The notes under the pieces are model-generated. The model was given only the letters and a program-made list of their open reading frames with translations. It did no database searches and was not told the origin of the DNA. The position numbers and the translations under genes were made by a program. 64,000 nucleotides of DNA from Yoonia sediminilitoris (GTDB taxonomy: Bacteria; Pseudomonadota; Alphaproteobacteria; Rhodobacterales; Rhodobacteraceae), in assembly GCF_003058085.1 (NCBI RefSeq), contig NZ_QBUD01000015.1, forward strand, positions 1-64,000, in the 5' to 3' direction. Positions 42,286-52,529 of the stretch are shown piece by piece (within the stretch, counting starts at the first letter, position 1; the number at the start of each line of letters is the position of its first letter).

Positions 42286-44208
42286 TCAAACCCGCGCGCG
42301 GGTCCGCTTCATCTCGACCCCTGCTGCCTGCAACGCTGTCGCGGCAATATCAACAGCCGTCAGCCCGGCATCGGCATACATCGCGTCAGGGCTGGCCTGA
42401 TCGATGTAGCGGTCCGGCAATGTCATCGTGCGGATTTGGCAGCGTCCGTCAAGCAGGCCATCGTTGGCCAGATCGTGCAGCACCATAGCACCAAATCCAC
42501 CACGTGATCCCTGTTCAACGGTGATCAGCGCGCGGTGATTGCGCAGCAACTGCCGGATCATGTCGCGGTCCAGCGGTTTGGCAAAACGCGCGTCAGCAAT
42601 GGTCACAGATACGCCTTGGGCCTGCATCGCCTCTGCCGCTTTGCAACATTCCGACAGGTGCGCCCCAAAGGACAGGATCGCCACGTCGGACCCTTCCTGC
42701 ACGATGCGCCCTTTACCGATTTCGATCAGCTCACCGCGTTCGGGCAGCTCGATTCCCACACCCTCGCCCCGCGGATAGCGGAAGGCAATCGGGCCCGCGT
42801 CATGCTCCGCAGCGGTGCGGACCATATGCATCAATTCCAACTCATCGCCTGCGGCCATCACGACCATATTCGGCAGTGCGGCCATATAGCCAATGTCAAA
42901 TGCACCCGCATGGGTTGGCCCGTCGGCACCGACAAGACCCGCACGATCAATCGCAAAGCGCACCGGCAGATTTTGCAGGGCCACGTCATGCACAACCTGG
43001 TCATAGCCCCGTTGCAGAAAGGTGGAATAGATCGCGCAGAAGGGTTTCAGACCACTGGCGGCCATGCCTGCGGCAAAGGTCACGCCATGCTGTTCAGCGA
43101 TACCCACATCGAAGACGCGTCCGGGAAACCGCTCGCCCATGATATTCACGCCGGTGCCGGATGGCATCGCTGCGGTCACTGCGACGATTGAGGGATCATG
43201 CCCCGCCTCGACCGTCAGGGCGGTGCCAAAGACTTTGGTATAAGCAGGGGCATTGGGCTTGGATTTCGCCTGCGCACCGGTGGACAGATCGAATTTCGAA
43301 ACCCCATGCCCGCAATCAGCGCTGTTTTCAGCGGGGGCATAGCCCTTGCCCTTGGTGGTGCAGACGTGGATCAGCACCGGACCGGTCGCGCGGGTTTTGG
43401 CCGCACGCAGCACGGGCAGAAGTTGCGACATGTCGTGACCGTCAATCGGGCCGATGTAGCTGAAGCCAAGCTCTTCGAACAGGGTTCCCTGATTGCCGGG
43501 CTGCATCCCCGTCACCATCTGGCGGGCGCGGCGGGCATGTTCGCGGAACGGACCGGGCAAGGCGGCTTCGAAACCTTCGGCCATTTTGTGCAGGTCACCC
43601 ACGGGCGAGGCATAGAGGCTGGAAAGATACTTAGACATGGCCCCCACGGGCGGCGCAATCGACATCTCATTGTCATTGAGAATGACAAACAGTCGGCGTC
43701 CTTCATGGCCCGCGTTGTTCATCGCCTCATAAGCCATGCCGGCGCTGATCGACCCGTCGCCAATGACGGCAATCGCATCACCGGTCGCCATGCCCATGTC
43801 GCGACCCACCGTAAAACCAAGCGCGGCGGAAATCGAGGTGCTGGAGTGCGCGGCACCGAACGGATCATAGTCGCTTTCGGCGCGTTTGGTGAAACCGGAC
43901 AAGCCACCTTCCTGACGCAGCGTGCGGATCCGGTCGCGGCGTCCGGTCAGAACTTTATGCGGATAGCACTGGTGGCTGACATCCCAGATCAGCTTGTCCC
44001 TGGGCGTGTCAAAAACCGCATGCAAGGCGACGGTCAACTCAACCACACCAAGTGAGGACCCCAAATGACCTCCGGTTTGAGAGACCGCAGAAATCACTTC
44101 GGCTCGCACATCATCGGCCAGATTGGCCAAGGCTGTATCATTCATACGACGCAAATCAGACGGCCCTGCAACGGCATCCAGAAATGGCGTTTTCGGAAGA
44201 TTGGTCAT
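42286..44208 (-). CDS. dxs: 1-deoxy-D-xylulose-5-phosphate synthase
   Basis: 640 residues from the ATG at 44208 (AAAGGG upstream); the frame is open further but runs through the puf terminator. Thiamine-diphosphate enzyme: [44 protein letters not shown] (TPP motif), [29 protein letters not shown] and a C-terminal transketolase-like domain. It condenses pyruvate and glyceraldehyde 3-phosphate, the first and often limiting step of the MEP isoprenoid route, which supplies the geranylgeranyl units used by crtE and by bacteriochlorophyll. It lies after pufX, as does dxsA in R. sphaeroides. Confidence 0.97.
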   Translation of the reverse strand: MTNLPKTPFLDAVAGPSDLRRMNDTALANLADDVRAEVISAVSQTGGHLGSSLGVVELTVALHAVFDTPRDKLIWDVSHQCYPHKVLTGRRDRIRTLRQEGGLSGFTKRAESDYDPFGAAHSSTSISAALGFTVGRDMGMATGDAIAVIGDGSISAGMAYEAMNNAGHEGRRLFVILNDNEMSIAPPVGAMSKYLSSLYASPVGDLHKMAEGFEAALPGPFREHARRARQMVTGMQPGNQGTLFEELGFSYIGPIDGHDMSQLLPVLRAAKTRATGPVLIHVCTTKGKGYAPAENSADCGHGVSKFDLSTGAQAKSKPNAPAYTKVFGTALTVEAGHDPSIVAVTAAMPSGTGVNIMGERFPGRVFDVGIAEQHGVTFAAGMAASGLKPFCAIYSTFLQRGYDQVVHDVALQNLPVRFAIDRAGLVGADGPTHAGAFDIGYMAALPNMVVMAAGDELELMHMVRTAAEHDAGPIAFRYPRGEGVGIELPERGELIEIGKGRIVQEGSDVAILSFGAHLSECCKAAEAMQAQGVSVTIADARFAKPLDRDMIRQLLRNHRALITVEQGSRGGFGAMVLHDLANDGLLDGRCQIRTMTLPDRYIDQASPDAMYADAGLTAVDIAATALQAAGVEMKRTRARV

Positions 44209-44228
44209 GGCAGCACCCTTTGAGTTAT

Positions 44229-44270
44229 GAAAAAGGCGCCGCAAGGGGAGAATCTCCACTTGCGACGCCA
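44229..44270 (-). terminator. rho-independent terminator between pufX and dxs
   Basis: On the minus strand, a stem GGCGTCGCAAGTGGAGA / TCTCCCCTTGCGGCGCC (16 of 17 positions paired counting a U-G pair) with almost no loop, followed by TTTTT. The T-run ends 21 bases before the dxs start codon. A second small hairpin GGGGC-TAAA-GCCCC lies at 44298-44311. Confidence 0.85.
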
Positions 44271-44394
44271 GTCTCCTGTAGCCAACAGGAAGGGAACGGG
44301 GCTTTAGCCCCTCGCGAAGGACCAGCCAGGGAGGGAGGTCCGACACTTCGGCAGGTTGGGCAGCAGCGTCGCGCGCTGCCCAGCCCTATCTGGT

Positions 44395-44631
44395 CTAGGC
44401 ATAGTCGTCTTGCTGGACCATCAGTTCGAGCGACGACCGGTTGATCGGGTCAGGTGTATCCCTGCTTTCCTCGGGCAGTGCGCGACCAATGAGTGCGATC
44501 ACCGCAATCACGGCCCAGACCGCCAGACAAAAGACCAGTGCATATCCACCACCCTTGAGCATCAACAAGGTGATGTCGGCGGTTAACCTGTTCTTTTCGC
44601 TCAGATCGAGGATGTTTTCTTTTTCACTCAT
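44395..44631 (-). CDS. pufX: PufX, reaction-centre/LH1 core protein
   Basis: 78 residues from the ATG at 44631 (GGAGAG upstream). It lies directly after pufM with 11 bases between, the position of pufX in Rhodobacter. A single membrane segment (about 24-48, LLMLKGGGYALVFCLAVWAVIAV) contains a glycine cluster GGGY, followed by IGRALPEESRDTPDP, which matches the GRxLPxxxxxAPxP stretch of known PufX proteins, and a polar C-terminal tail. PufX opens the LH1 ring so that quinol can leave the reaction centre and helps form dimeric cores. Sequence similarity among PufX proteins is low, so the call rests on position, length and this motif. Confidence 0.87.
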   Translation of the reverse strand: MSEKENILDLSEKNRLTADITLLMLKGGGYALVFCLAVWAVIAVIALIGRALPEESRDTPDPINRSSLELMVQQDDYA

Positions 44632-44642
44632 CAACTCTCTCC

Positions 44643-45572
44643 TTAGTTCATTGGGGCAAAGCCATGGACCTGCGCCCAGACGTACCAGTTATCGACAACG
44701 GTGCCCGACAAAAGGATACCGATACCACCTGTCAGTGTGGTCAAGACCGCAAACCACCAGGCCCAACGGTGAATGCCTTCCATCGTGGCGTTGAAACCCA
44801 TGGTCCAGCGCCAGAACAAAGCAGCACGCTCGGTGGCTGTTCCGCGGTCAACGATCTGTTCAATCTCGCGCTCGCCGCCAAAGCGGCTGACCGCCAGAAT
44901 GGTCGCGCCATGCATCGCAAACAGCAGCGCAGATCCGTAAAGGAACACAATGCTCAGCGCATGGAACGGGTTGTAGAACAGGTTGCCGTGCGTGATCGAG
45001 AACAGGTTTGTCCAGTCAAGGTGCGAGAACACGCCGTAAGGCACCATCTCGGACCAGTCACCAATCAGGATCGGACGGAAAAGGCCCAGAACAAGGAACA
45101 GCCAGATCGCAGAGGCGAATGCCCATGCCACATGCTTGCCCATGCCCAACGCTTCGGCGCGCAGATAGGTGCGGACCCACCATGTCAGAACCGAGATCAG
45201 CAGGAAGAAAGAGGCAATCATGAAATAGCCCCCGTCGTTCATCGGCGGCATGGACAGACCATAGCCCGGCGATGGCGGATCAAGCGACAGCCAGAACAAA
45301 TCGCGCAGCAGAATTGCGGGATTGTAATCGGCCTGCGCCCAGAACGACATGCCCACCATAACAAACCAGATCAGGCCGGTCGCCAGCGAGATCACCCCGA
45401 AAGAGCCAAGGTAAAGCGGCCCAAGCTGCGCGTTACCGAACCAACCGGCAAGGGTCGAAAACCTGCCATTGCCGATCCGCTCGGACGCGGGGTTGGTGTC
45501 TGGGGGGTTGATCCCCATTTCAGGCGGTCCCTGGACCTGAACCTGGGTGAAGATGTTTTGATATTCAGCCAT
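44643..45572 (-). CDS. pufM: photosynthetic reaction centre M subunit
   Basis: 309 residues, five membrane helices. The bacteriochlorophyll and iron ligands are carried by ...[31 protein letters not shown] and [13 protein letters not shown]. It forms the heterodimer core with PufL and binds the special-pair bacteriochlorophylls, pheophytin and Q-A. It lies 13 bases after pufL and 11 bases before pufX. Confidence 0.98.
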   Translation of the reverse strand: MAEYQNIFTQVQVQGPPEMGINPPDTNPASERIGNGRFSTLAGWFGNAQLGPLYLGSFGVISLATGLIWFVMVGMSFWAQADYNPAILLRDLFWLSLDPPSPGYGLSMPPMNDGGYFMIASFFLLISVLTWWVRTYLRAEALGMGKHVAWAFASAIWLFLVLGLFRPILIGDWSEMVPYGVFSHLDWTNLFSITHGNLFYNPFHALSIVFLYGSALLFAMHGATILAVSRFGGEREIEQIVDRGTATERAALFWRWTMGFNATMEGIHRWAWWFAVLTTLTGGIGILLSGTVVDNWYVWAQVHGFAPMN

Positions 45573-45585
45573 TGTTCATATCCTC

Positions 45586-46416
45586 CTACAGATCCCGCCA
45601 CCAAGGCAGTTCATAATACCAGTCCCACCAGACGATCCATTCCTCGAACCAGACGGTGCCGGAAATGACGATACAGACCGCGCTCCAGAAACCGGCGCTC
45701 AGGGCAAGGAAAAGACCCAGACGGTGAATGCCCAATGGCCCGATCGAATAGCCAATCAGATCGCGGAAGTAGGTGTCTTCGTGATCAGGGGACGCAATGG
45801 TGTTGCCTTTGCCCGTATTCACAGCCGACAAGACCAACGATCCGTGTAGCGCCAATGCCAGACAGTTCGTAAAGAAGAACGTCACAGCGATCATATGCGC
45901 GGGGTTGTAGTGGAAGTTGCCGTAGGCGTAGCCCACGTTATTCACCCAGTCGAGGTGACTGAAGATGCCGTACGGGAACGCATGCCCCCAAGCGCCCAGC
46001 AACACGGGGCGGATCACGACCAATGTGACATAAGCCAGAATGGCGACGCCAAAGGCAAAGGGCACATGGTATCCGATGCCCAGTTTGCGGCAGATTTCCA
46101 CCTCGCGCATCATCCAGCTGACAAAGGCACCGATAGCGCAAATGGTGATGATTTGCCAAAGGCCCCCATCAAGCAAAGGCGCGGCACCAAGGCCGTATTC
46201 CAACGGTGGCGGATTGATCGAAATCAGCCACGGATTCCATGTGGGGCCTTGGCTGGCCCCGTAAAAAATCAAAATCGTCCCTAGGACGGCGAAAAAGAAC
46301 GTCGTGACTCCGAAGAAGCCCACATAAAATGGCCCCACCCAGAAGTCGAACAGATCACCGCCAACCAACGTCCCGCCACGGACCCGGTATTTTCTCTCGA
46401 AGCTGAGCTGTGCCAT
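45586..46416 (-). CDS. pufL: photosynthetic reaction centre L subunit
   Basis: 276 residues, five membrane helices. Typical segments are [17 protein letters not shown] at the N-terminus, [20 protein letters not shown] with chlorophyll-ligating histidine, and [13 protein letters not shown] followed by [18 protein letters not shown]. It binds the special pair with PufM and the exchangeable quinone Q-B. The ribosome-binding site GGAGTAGGAAG precedes the ATG. A strong hairpin separates it from pufA. Confidence 0.98.
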   Translation of the reverse strand: MAQLSFERKYRVRGGTLVGGDLFDFWVGPFYVGFFGVTTFFFAVLGTILIFYGASQGPTWNPWLISINPPPLEYGLGAAPLLDGGLWQIITICAIGAFVSWMMREVEICRKLGIGYHVPFAFGVAILAYVTLVVIRPVLLGAWGHAFPYGIFSHLDWVNNVGYAYGNFHYNPAHMIAVTFFFTNCLALALHGSLVLSAVNTGKGNTIASPDHEDTYFRDLIGYSIGPLGIHRLGLFLALSAGFWSAVCIVISGTVWFEEWIVWWDWYYELPWWRDL

Positions 46417-46490
46417 CTTCCTACTCCAATCATGGACAGGCCCTGCAACCCCGGTCGGGCGCGCCCTGTCATCGTCAATAGATGCGGTTT

Positions 46491-46520
46491 GCTACGGGCG
46501 AAAAGGAACTCGCCCGTAGC
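46491..46520 (-). promoter_or_regulatory. pufA-pufL intercistronic stem-loop
   Basis: Perfect 11-bp stem GCTACGGGCGA / TCGCCCGTAGC with an 8-base loop, 21 bases after the pufA stop. In Rhodobacter a hairpin at this place protects the pufBA segment from 3' decay, giving an excess of light-harvesting over reaction-centre mRNA. No T-run follows, so it is a processing or stability element more than a terminator. Confidence 0.8.
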
Positions 46521-46541
46521 TATGTCTTTGCGGCAAGCCGG

Positions 46542-46697
46542 TTATTGCGCGCCAAAGGCGAGCTGGAACCAGTTTGTGCTTTCGTTGCTCAGCAGGACGA
46601 GGTGAATCATCGCTGCGAGAAGGAACAGGAAAACGCCCTGTGCCACGAAAACGCGGCGTGGGTCGAAAACCAGCCAGATCTTGTAGAACTGTGCCAT
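46542..46697 (-). CDS. pufA: light-harvesting LH1 alpha subunit
   Basis: 51 residues, [17 protein letters not shown] at the start and a single membrane helix. The bacteriochlorophyll-ligating histidine lies in [13 protein letters not shown]. The ending [10 protein letters not shown] fits LH1 alpha. The gene begins 15 bases after pufB ends and is followed by the stabilising hairpin. Confidence 0.96.
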   Translation of the reverse strand: MAQFYKIWLVFDPRRVFVAQGVFLFLLAAMIHLVLLSNESTNWFQLAFGAQ

Positions 46698-46712
46698 GTG
46701 TTTTTCCTCTCC

Positions 46713-46868
46713 TTACCAGCTGAACCAAGGAAGCTTGATGTACGTCAAGAAGTGAGCAACGATTGCAACGATCGTGAAGATCGTGAACCCGCTCATGTAC
46801 ACCGAATGCAGTTCCTGGGCCTGCTCGTCAGTGAGACCTGTGAAAGACAGGTCAGATTTGTCAGCCAT
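46713..46868 (-). CDS. pufB: light-harvesting LH1 beta subunit
   Basis: 51 residues, [19 protein letters not shown] at the start. The membrane helix contains the ligating histidine in [18 protein letters not shown], and the C-terminus WFSW is typical of LH1 beta. It forms the ring subunit pair with PufA. The frame is open further upstream, but the family start is the ATG at 46868. Confidence 0.96.
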   Translation of the reverse strand: MADKSDLSFTGLTDEQAQELHSVYMSGFTIFTIVAIVAHFLTYIKLPWFSW

Positions 46869-46949
46869 GTTTTGTCTCCAAAATTGGGTACTGACGCCGC
46901 GCACCCCCCGCGGCCGGGTTACGACAGAAGCTCTTCCTCTGCCCCAATC

Positions 46950-46972
46950 CGTCATCCCGGGGGGGAATGACG
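46950..46972 (-). promoter_or_regulatory. pufQ-pufB intercistronic hairpin
   Basis: Arms CGTCATTCC / GGGATGACG (9 bp with one T-G pair) around a C-rich 5-base loop, between pufQ and pufB. In Rhodobacter this interval contains RNA-processing sites that give separate pufBA messages. The function here is inferred from position. Confidence 0.5.
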
Positions 46973-47012
46973 AATGTCCGATGCCCTTGCGGGCAAATTT
47001 CAAATGGCCGGA

Positions 47013-47237
47013 TCACGCGCTGAAAATATGCGGTGTGATGATCCGGGCCTGTGTCCATGCTTTGGCGAATGGCCCCTTTTCCGGCAGTTCCATCCGGCGG
47101 GCTGCGGTCAGCATCCACGTCAGAAAGGCCAGCGGCAGGGTCGCTAGAAAGATCAGCGCAAAATAGGCATAATATTCCCGCTTTGGCGGCGCGTGCCGCT
47201 CGCGCATGACTGGTGCATCTGTTGTAAAGTCGGTCAT
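47013..47237 (-). CDS. pufQ: PufQ, bacteriochlorophyll-synthesis-associated protein
   Basis: 74 residues with a single membrane segment (about 25-45, [19 protein letters not shown]) and a short basic N-terminal part ([12 protein letters not shown]). It lies between bchZ and pufB, as in Rhodobacter, and its start overlaps the bchZ stop (ATGA). PufQ is needed for normal bacteriochlorophyll levels and is thought to carry or regulate pigment intermediates. Confidence 0.93.
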   Translation of the reverse strand: MTDFTTDAPVMRERHAPPKREYYAYFALIFLATLPLAFLTWMLTAARRMELPEKGPFAKAWTQARIITPHIFSA

Positions 47238-48694
47238 GTCCGTCCTCCTGAGGATGGTTGCAATGTCTCGACGGTCTCAAGGACCACCCGGTCGTTGCCG
47301 GCATCGAGGGCCGCCCGTTCGGCTGCGTCGCGCAGCGTCTTGGCAGCAGAAATACGTGTCAGAATGGGATGGGTCGCCACGATCTCATCCAATTTCGCCT
47401 GCGCGTCGGCATCCCACGGGAAATCGCGGCGCAGCGGTGTCAGGGTCGCTTCGGTGGCGTCCATATCAGTACCCAGCGGCAGGATGTGGAACAGCGCATC
47501 AAACAGGCCATTGCAGACCTCTTGCAGCACATAGGTCGCACCGGCGTAACCCATGAATGGCGTGCCGGTCGCCCTTCGGATCGCGGCACCGGGGAAGCTG
47601 GCGGGGATGAATACCGGGCTGGGGCCATGCCCTGCCTTCATCTCGGCCATATACATTTTTTCGTTGATCGACCCCAACACAATCAGGGGGCGTTTGCTGT
47701 ACAGCAACTGCCGCACTTCTTCGTTGTTGGTCTTTTTGCCGCGACAGCGGGCAACAGCAAAGGCACAAGGGAAACCCAGATCACCTTCGAGGAAGTGACG
47801 CACGCCGCGGGCATAGGTTTCATTGGCGACAATCGCAAATTCTGCCGTGGCAAAGAAATCCTGCGTGACCGACCGCCACAAATCCCATACCGGCTTGATG
47901 GTCGAATGTTTTTCACGCTCAATGAACGGCTCAGGGTCCAGACCCGTCAACTCGCCCAGTTTGCGCAGGAATTTCGTGGTAGAGTCGATCCCGAAAGGGG
48001 CCTGCAGGTAGGGCTTGCCCAACACCTCGCACAGCCCGCGCCCAAATTCGCGGTACATGGTGACGTTGACGTCCGCATTCACGAGATTGCGCATTTCGGC
48101 GACATGGGCACCCAGTGGCATCACCATATTGACTTCTGCGCCGATCCCTTCGACCAGCCGCCGGATTTCGGCCAGATCAGATGGCATGTTGAACGCGCCA
48201 TACATCGGGCCAAGAATATTGACGCGCGGTGCTGCACCCTCTTCACGCTTCTTTTCTGGGGGCATCCGGCCTTTGGTCATGCCGAATTCGGTGAAAATCC
48301 AGGTCATCGCGCGGTCCGCACATTCCCATTGGTCTTCATCAATTGTGCGCGGCAGAAAACGCTGGATATTAGTCCCTTGCGGTGTGACGCCACCACCGAT
48401 CATCTCAGCAATTGACCCGGTGACGACGACAGCGGGCAGAGCAGGATCAAGCACTTCCCAGGCGCGTTTCATGGCCTCTTCTGTGCCCTCACCCATCTCG
48501 GTTTCACCAAGGCCGGTCACGACAATCGGGAGTTCATGCGGTGGTAGTCCGTCGGTGTAGTGAAGGACAGAAGTTACAGGGAGATTTTCGCAGCCAACGG
48601 GGCCGTCAATCACAACCTGCAGGCCTTTGACTGCACAGAAGGCGTAAACCGCGCCCCAATATCCACCTGCACGATCATGATCGGTGACTAGCAT
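47234..48694 (-). CDS. bchZ: chlorophyllide a reductase subunit Z
   Basis: 486 residues from the ATG at 48694 (GGGGTG upstream), [17 protein letters not shown] at the start. Nitrogenase-like component with the cluster-ligating cysteine in [11 protein letters not shown] and a BchZ-type C-terminal extension ([12 protein letters not shown]...AERAALDAG). With BchX and BchY it reduces ring B of chlorophyllide a on the way to bacteriochlorophyll a. It ends by overlapping pufQ, so bch and puf genes are transcribed as a superoperon. Confidence 0.97.
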   Translation of the reverse strand: MLVTDHDRAGGYWGAVYAFCAVKGLQVVIDGPVGCENLPVTSVLHYTDGLPPHELPIVVTGLGETEMGEGTEEAMKRAWEVLDPALPAVVVTGSIAEMIGGGVTPQGTNIQRFLPRTIDEDQWECADRAMTWIFTEFGMTKGRMPPEKKREEGAAPRVNILGPMYGAFNMPSDLAEIRRLVEGIGAEVNMVMPLGAHVAEMRNLVNADVNVTMYREFGRGLCEVLGKPYLQAPFGIDSTTKFLRKLGELTGLDPEPFIEREKHSTIKPVWDLWRSVTQDFFATAEFAIVANETYARGVRHFLEGDLGFPCAFAVARCRGKKTNNEEVRQLLYSKRPLIVLGSINEKMYMAEMKAGHGPSPVFIPASFPGAAIRRATGTPFMGYAGATYVLQEVCNGLFDALFHILPLGTDMDATEATLTPLRRDFPWDADAQAKLDEIVATHPILTRISAAKTLRDAAERAALDAGNDRVVLETVETLQPSSGGRT

Positions 48695-48767
48695 GGGACA
48701 CCCCCATGCTGCGGGGCGAAAAATCTTCCGGAAGATTTTTGGACACATGAATTTTCTAGAAAATTCA

Positions 48768-50360
48768 TCATATCATCTGCTCCGCTTTGGCGGCGCGGGC
48801 CAGTTTATCGAGTTTCTTTTGGTGCTGCGCCCGAAAATCGGGCCGCAGGTTAGGCGATCGTTCCCAGACGCCCGCCGTGTCTTCAGACCCCACACCTTCA
48901 AAAAACGCACGCATCTTGTCCATCTTTTCCCTGCCAGCAATCGCTGCATTCACTACCTCGGCGAGGGACCCAGCCCCCGCCGGTCCCATGAGTGGCCGTG
49001 CCGAAATGAGGTTTGTAAAATAGAGTGCGGGAATGCCCGCTTCCTTGGCGTGTTGAACAACCGGGGTCGTCCCAATCGCCAGATCCGGCTTGATCGCATC
49101 TACCGCAGCAAGGTCGTCCTCAAGCGATGCGCGATATTTGACCTTCACGCCTTTTGCTGCCAGCCATTCCGCATCCGCCGCAGACCACGGCGTTTTGGGA
49201 CAGGCGGTGCCAACGTAGGGCACATCCGCGCCACTTTCGATCAGTAGGCGGGCGACCAGAAGTTCCGACCCCTCATAGCCCGACAGCGTGATCGTGCCGT
49301 TGATCTGCGCGCCCGCAAGTGCGCCTTTGATCGCGGGCAAGAAGCCATTTTGTGCTGCGGCTACCTGATCCTTGGGGATATTGAATGCATCGCCGATCCC
49401 CGCAAGCCAGTCCGCCGTTCCGTCATGACCCACCGGCGCTGACCCGACAACAGGACGACCAGCGCCCTGAAATTCGCGGATAGAAGCCGTATAGAAAGGA
49501 TGAATCGCCGCCACAGCACCACAATCAAGGGCGGCATATAGTTCCCGCCATTCGCGTGTCGGCACAACGGGACCGGCGGCCAGCCCAAGAGGGGCCAGCA
49601 TTGCGCCGATCATCATCGGGTCAGCCGGGAACATTTCACCCAAAAGCGCCACGGTCGGACGATCCGACTTGCCACCGTCCGGGCGGGCAACCGGCCCTGC
49701 CTTGATTTCCTCGCGCGCATAACTCAGCATCGCACCGGCCAGGACATCCTTGGCCTCTGCGTGGGTGGGGATGCCGAAACCGGGGACATCAATACCCACG
49801 ATGCGCACCCCGTTGATTTCCTTTGGTAGCAGGCGCAAAGGCACGCCCGACGCCGTAGGCACGCAAAGATTTGTGACCACGATCGCGTCATACCGATCAG
49901 GGTCCGCCAAATCGTGGACCGACTCGCGGATATCCTCGAACAGTTTGCCAGTCACCAGCGTTTCTGAATTGAACGGGACATAGCCGACCGAGCGGCGCGC
50001 GCCATAGAAATGCGATACGAAAGTCAGCCCATAAACGCAGCAGGCGGAACCCGACAGGACCGTTGCGACCCGCTTCATGCGAAGGCCCACGCGCAAAGAC
50101 CCAAACGCGGGGCACATGCTTTGCGGTTGGTCATGGGGGCCTTGCGGATAGTCCTTGGCATATTGATCAAGAATATCGGACTTGCCCGCGGCACGGGCAG
50201 CTGCCTTCATCGTTCCAGCGCCCGCTGTGCATCCGCCATCCAGAGCAGTTTGACCGACATCGGGCGTCACATCAAAATCAGGGCGCGCGTCACCTTCGAT
50301 GATCTGGACGTTGCCAGCCTCATCATAGCCAACTTCATATCCCTGAGTTTCATGCGTCAT
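48768..50360 (-). CDS. bchY: chlorophyllide a reductase subunit Y
   Basis: 530 residues from the ATG at 50360. Nitrogenase NifD/K-like subunit, with cluster cysteines in [19 protein letters not shown] and SGSACCVYG. It forms the catalytic heterotetramer with BchZ. Its start codon lies 11 bases inside the end of the 46-codon frame that separates it from bchX, so it is probably translationally coupled to that frame. The gap to bchZ is 73 bases. Confidence 0.97.
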   Translation of the reverse strand: MTHETQGYEVGYDEAGNVQIIEGDARPDFDVTPDVGQTALDGGCTAGAGTMKAAARAAGKSDILDQYAKDYPQGPHDQPQSMCPAFGSLRVGLRMKRVATVLSGSACCVYGLTFVSHFYGARRSVGYVPFNSETLVTGKLFEDIRESVHDLADPDRYDAIVVTNLCVPTASGVPLRLLPKEINGVRIVGIDVPGFGIPTHAEAKDVLAGAMLSYAREEIKAGPVARPDGGKSDRPTVALLGEMFPADPMMIGAMLAPLGLAAGPVVPTREWRELYAALDCGAVAAIHPFYTASIREFQGAGRPVVGSAPVGHDGTADWLAGIGDAFNIPKDQVAAAQNGFLPAIKGALAGAQINGTITLSGYEGSELLVARLLIESGADVPYVGTACPKTPWSAADAEWLAAKGVKVKYRASLEDDLAAVDAIKPDLAIGTTPVVQHAKEAGIPALYFTNLISARPLMGPAGAGSLAEVVNAAIAGREKMDKMRAFFEGVGSEDTAGVWERSPNLRPDFRAQHQKKLDKLARAAKAEQMI

Positions 50361-50490
50361 AGCGTTGCATCTCGCTCTTGGGCAGTTGCGCAATATGATC
50401 GCGCAGCCGTTTGATTTGCCCGGGTGTGGCACGCGCCAACATCCGCAAGACCTCCTCGAGGGTGGCCGTCTGTTGCTCAGGCATCATCAT
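50350..50490 (-). CDS. 46-residue ORF between bchX and bchY, function unknown
   Basis: [18 protein letters not shown] at the start; the predicted protein is mostly helical and charged (LARATPGQIKRLRDHIAQLP). It starts with three ATG codons overlapping the bchX stop (50477), has GGAGGTCATTT upstream, and ends 11 bases inside bchY. Both junctions are coupling-type overlaps, so it is translated with the reductase subunits. I do not recognise a family. It could be a small partner of chlorophyllide reductase or a pure translation coupler. Confidence 0.65.
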   Translation of the reverse strand: MMMPEQQTATLEEVLRMLARATPGQIKRLRDHIAQLPKSEMQRYDA

Positions 50491-51481
50491 AAATGACCTC
50501 CAAGCTTTCCTTGGGGGCAGCATTCTTGCCGCGCATGTCCACGTCAGTTGCCGGGACCAGTTGATAATCCCCGCCTGTATCCTTGGCATCGAAAAGGCCC
50601 AGCAGACCGTCCTGATCAAGCGGCTTTGGACGCACCGGAGGGGCGATACCGACGGCTTCGGCCAATCCTTCAAACATCGGACCCCACTGGCTTTGGCGCG
50701 TACCGACAATCTGATAATTCGCTGATTTCTTTCTCAGGTCGTCATCTTGGGGAATGGCGGCAAGAACGGGGATTTCCGTTGCTTGCGCAAATGCCTGAGC
50801 CTCGCCCGTATCATCGTCTTTATTAATGACAAGTCCGGCGACCCCAACGTTACCACCAAGCTTGCGGAAGTATTCGACTGCGGAGCAGACATTATTAGCA
50901 ACATACAACGACTGGAGGTCATTTGAGGCCACCAAAATCACTTTCTGCGCCATGTCGCGCGCGATCGGCAGGCCAAACCCGCCGCACACCACATCCCCGA
51001 GGAAATCAAGGAGGACATAGTCAAAATCCCAATCATGGAAGCCGAGCTTCTCAAGCAGTTCAAACCCGTGGATAATGCCGCGGCCACCGCAGCCCCGCCC
51101 GACTTCGGGACCGCCAAGCTCCATCGCAAAGACACCCCCACGCTTGAAACAGACGTCGCCGATCTTGACCTCTTCGCCGGCGATCTTCTTTTTCGCCGAG
51201 GTTTCAATAATTGTCGGGCAGGCCTTACCGCCAAACAAAAGGCTGGTCGTGTCTGACTTGGGGTCGCAGCCGATCAGCAGGACGCGCTTGCCCATTTCGG
51301 CCATCATGTGGCTCAGGTTGGCCAGCGTGAACGACTTGCCAATGCCGCCTTTGCCGTAAATCGCAATGATCTGGGTCTTGGACGTCGGCGCACCCTGCGG
51401 CACCTCAAGCGAAGGTTCCTGAGCAGCCTCATCCCGCAGGCGCTGGTCAAAGTCTTTCAGGTTTGGCACTTCGTCTTTCAT
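50477..51481 (-). CDS. bchX: chlorophyllide a reductase iron protein X
   Basis: 334 residues, NifH-like. P-loop YGKGGIGKS at residues 42-50, a Lys-Ser-Asp stretch [20 protein letters not shown], and the two cysteines that hold the inter-subunit [4Fe-4S] cluster in [11 protein letters not shown] and [11 protein letters not shown]. It passes electrons to BchYZ with ATP hydrolysis. The start overlaps the bchC stop by four bases (ATGA). Confidence 0.97.
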   Translation of the reverse strand: MKDEVPNLKDFDQRLRDEAAQEPSLEVPQGAPTSKTQIIAIYGKGGIGKSFTLANLSHMMAEMGKRVLLIGCDPKSDTTSLLFGGKACPTIIETSAKKKIAGEEVKIGDVCFKRGGVFAMELGGPEVGRGCGGRGIIHGFELLEKLGFHDWDFDYVLLDFLGDVVCGGFGLPIARDMAQKVILVASNDLQSLYVANNVCSAVEYFRKLGGNVGVAGLVINKDDDTGEAQAFAQATEIPVLAAIPQDDDLRKKSANYQIVGTRQSQWGPMFEGLAEAVGIAPPVRPKPLDQDGLLGLFDAKDTGGDYQLVPATDVDMRGKNAAPKESLEVIYDDA

Positions 51482-52416
51482 AGACTTCCCCAGTTCAATA
51501 TCATTTTCAGGCAGGCCGGATCAGTAAAGGCTGTCTGGTATGCCTCTGCCGCATCACGCGCGGCACTTGTGTGTGTGATCAGGTCCGCCAGTTCCAACGC
51601 GCCAGCCTCGACCAGAGCTTTGGTTGCAACCATGTCGTCAGCCGCCCATTCCGCCGAAATGCGAAAGCGCGCTTCCTTCATAAAGGCGGGCGGAAAGGCG
51701 AATTGCAGTGGTGCGGTATAGAAACCGGCAAGGACAATCTCCCCGCCCTTTGCGATACGGCCAACCAGATCATTCAGCAGATCGCCGCGCCCGGATGCGT
51801 CATAAATGGACCTGTAATCGCGGCGTTCGTCCGCGTCAGGGCTGATGACCTGATAGCCTTTTGCACCGGCCATCCGGGTTGGGTCAATTTCCCAAACGGT
51901 CGGCGCAGGCGCACCTGCGGCAACCGTTAGCCGGGCCAGCAAACGACCCAAAACGCCATGCCCGACAATCAGATCAGGGACCGCCTTGTTCGGTCCGGCC
52001 ATCGCATGACGGGCCGTCGCGGCAAGTGCGAGCAATGCACCGGCAGGTCCGAAGCCACGGTCAATTCTTGTAACCCGCGATGCTTTCGTCACCAGCCGCT
52101 GTGCGGCCGCACCAAACAACCCATGCGCGCCGTCGTAACAACTGGCACCGGGCACAAACACATGCTCGCCGACGCGAAAACCGCTGTCCGGTCCGGCCTC
52201 GACAACCTCGCCTGCGGCCTCATAGCCGGGGATCAAAGGATATCCCATGCCAGGAAATGGGGGCATTTCGCCCGTCCAAAACAGCTTTTCCGTCCCGGTT
52301 GAGATGCCAGAGTGATGGATATCGACGACAAGATCATCCGCCGTCGGGGATGCAATCCCGATCGTATCAATCGCTAGTTCCCTAGGTGCTGATAATATGA
52401 CGGCTGCTGTGTCCAA
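51478..52416 (-). CDS. bchC: 3-hydroxyethyl bacteriochlorophyllide a dehydrogenase
   Basis: 312 residues if started at the TTG at 52416 (GGGAGAGG upstream). This gives [14 protein letters not shown], matching the BchC N-terminus; an in-frame TTG at 52458 would add 14 atypical residues. Zinc-free MDR-type dehydrogenase: [49 protein letters not shown] (the NAD(P)-binding glycine pattern). It oxidises the 3-hydroxyethyl group to acetyl. Three PpsR-type palindromes lie upstream, so it opens the bchCXYZ-puf superoperon. Confidence 0.95.
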   Translation of the reverse strand: MDTAAVILSAPRELAIDTIGIASPTADDLVVDIHHSGISTGTEKLFWTGEMPPFPGMGYPLIPGYEAAGEVVEAGPDSGFRVGEHVFVPGASCYDGAHGLFGAAAQRLVTKASRVTRIDRGFGPAGALLALAATARHAMAGPNKAVPDLIVGHGVLGRLLARLTVAAGAPAPTVWEIDPTRMAGAKGYQVISPDADERRDYRSIYDASGRGDLLNDLVGRIAKGGEIVLAGFYTAPLQFAFPPAFMKEARFRISAEWAADDMVATKALVEAGALELADLITHTSAARDAAEAYQTAFTDPACLKMILNWGSL

Positions 52417-52478
52417 GACCCTCTCCCGCTGGTCGCGCTTGTCCCAAAAGGAACTCAAACTGCGACGCCTTATCTTAC

Positions 52479-52496
52479 TGTCAGTCTAAACAGACA
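52479..52496. promoter_or_regulatory. PpsR/CrtJ-type box 1 at the bchC promoter
   Basis: TGT-CAGTCTAAACAG-ACA, an exact TGT-N12-ACA palindrome. It is the box nearest to bchC and lies eight bases from box 2. Confidence 0.85.
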
Positions 52497-52504
52497 TCGC
52501 TCAG

Positions 52505-52522
52505 TGTCAATTACTTTAGACA
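52505..52522. promoter_or_regulatory. PpsR/CrtJ-type box 2 at the bchC promoter
   Basis: TGT-CAATTACTTTAG-ACA, exact TGT-N12-ACA. The 8-base distance from box 1 is that reported for co-operative binding sites in Rhodobacter. Confidence 0.85.
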
Positions 52523-52529
52523 TTTAAAG

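Noticed and set aside
44394..44643. pufC cytochrome subunit gene after pufM
   Set aside because: No CxxCH-containing frame lies between pufM and dxs; the only gene there is the 78-residue PufX-like one.
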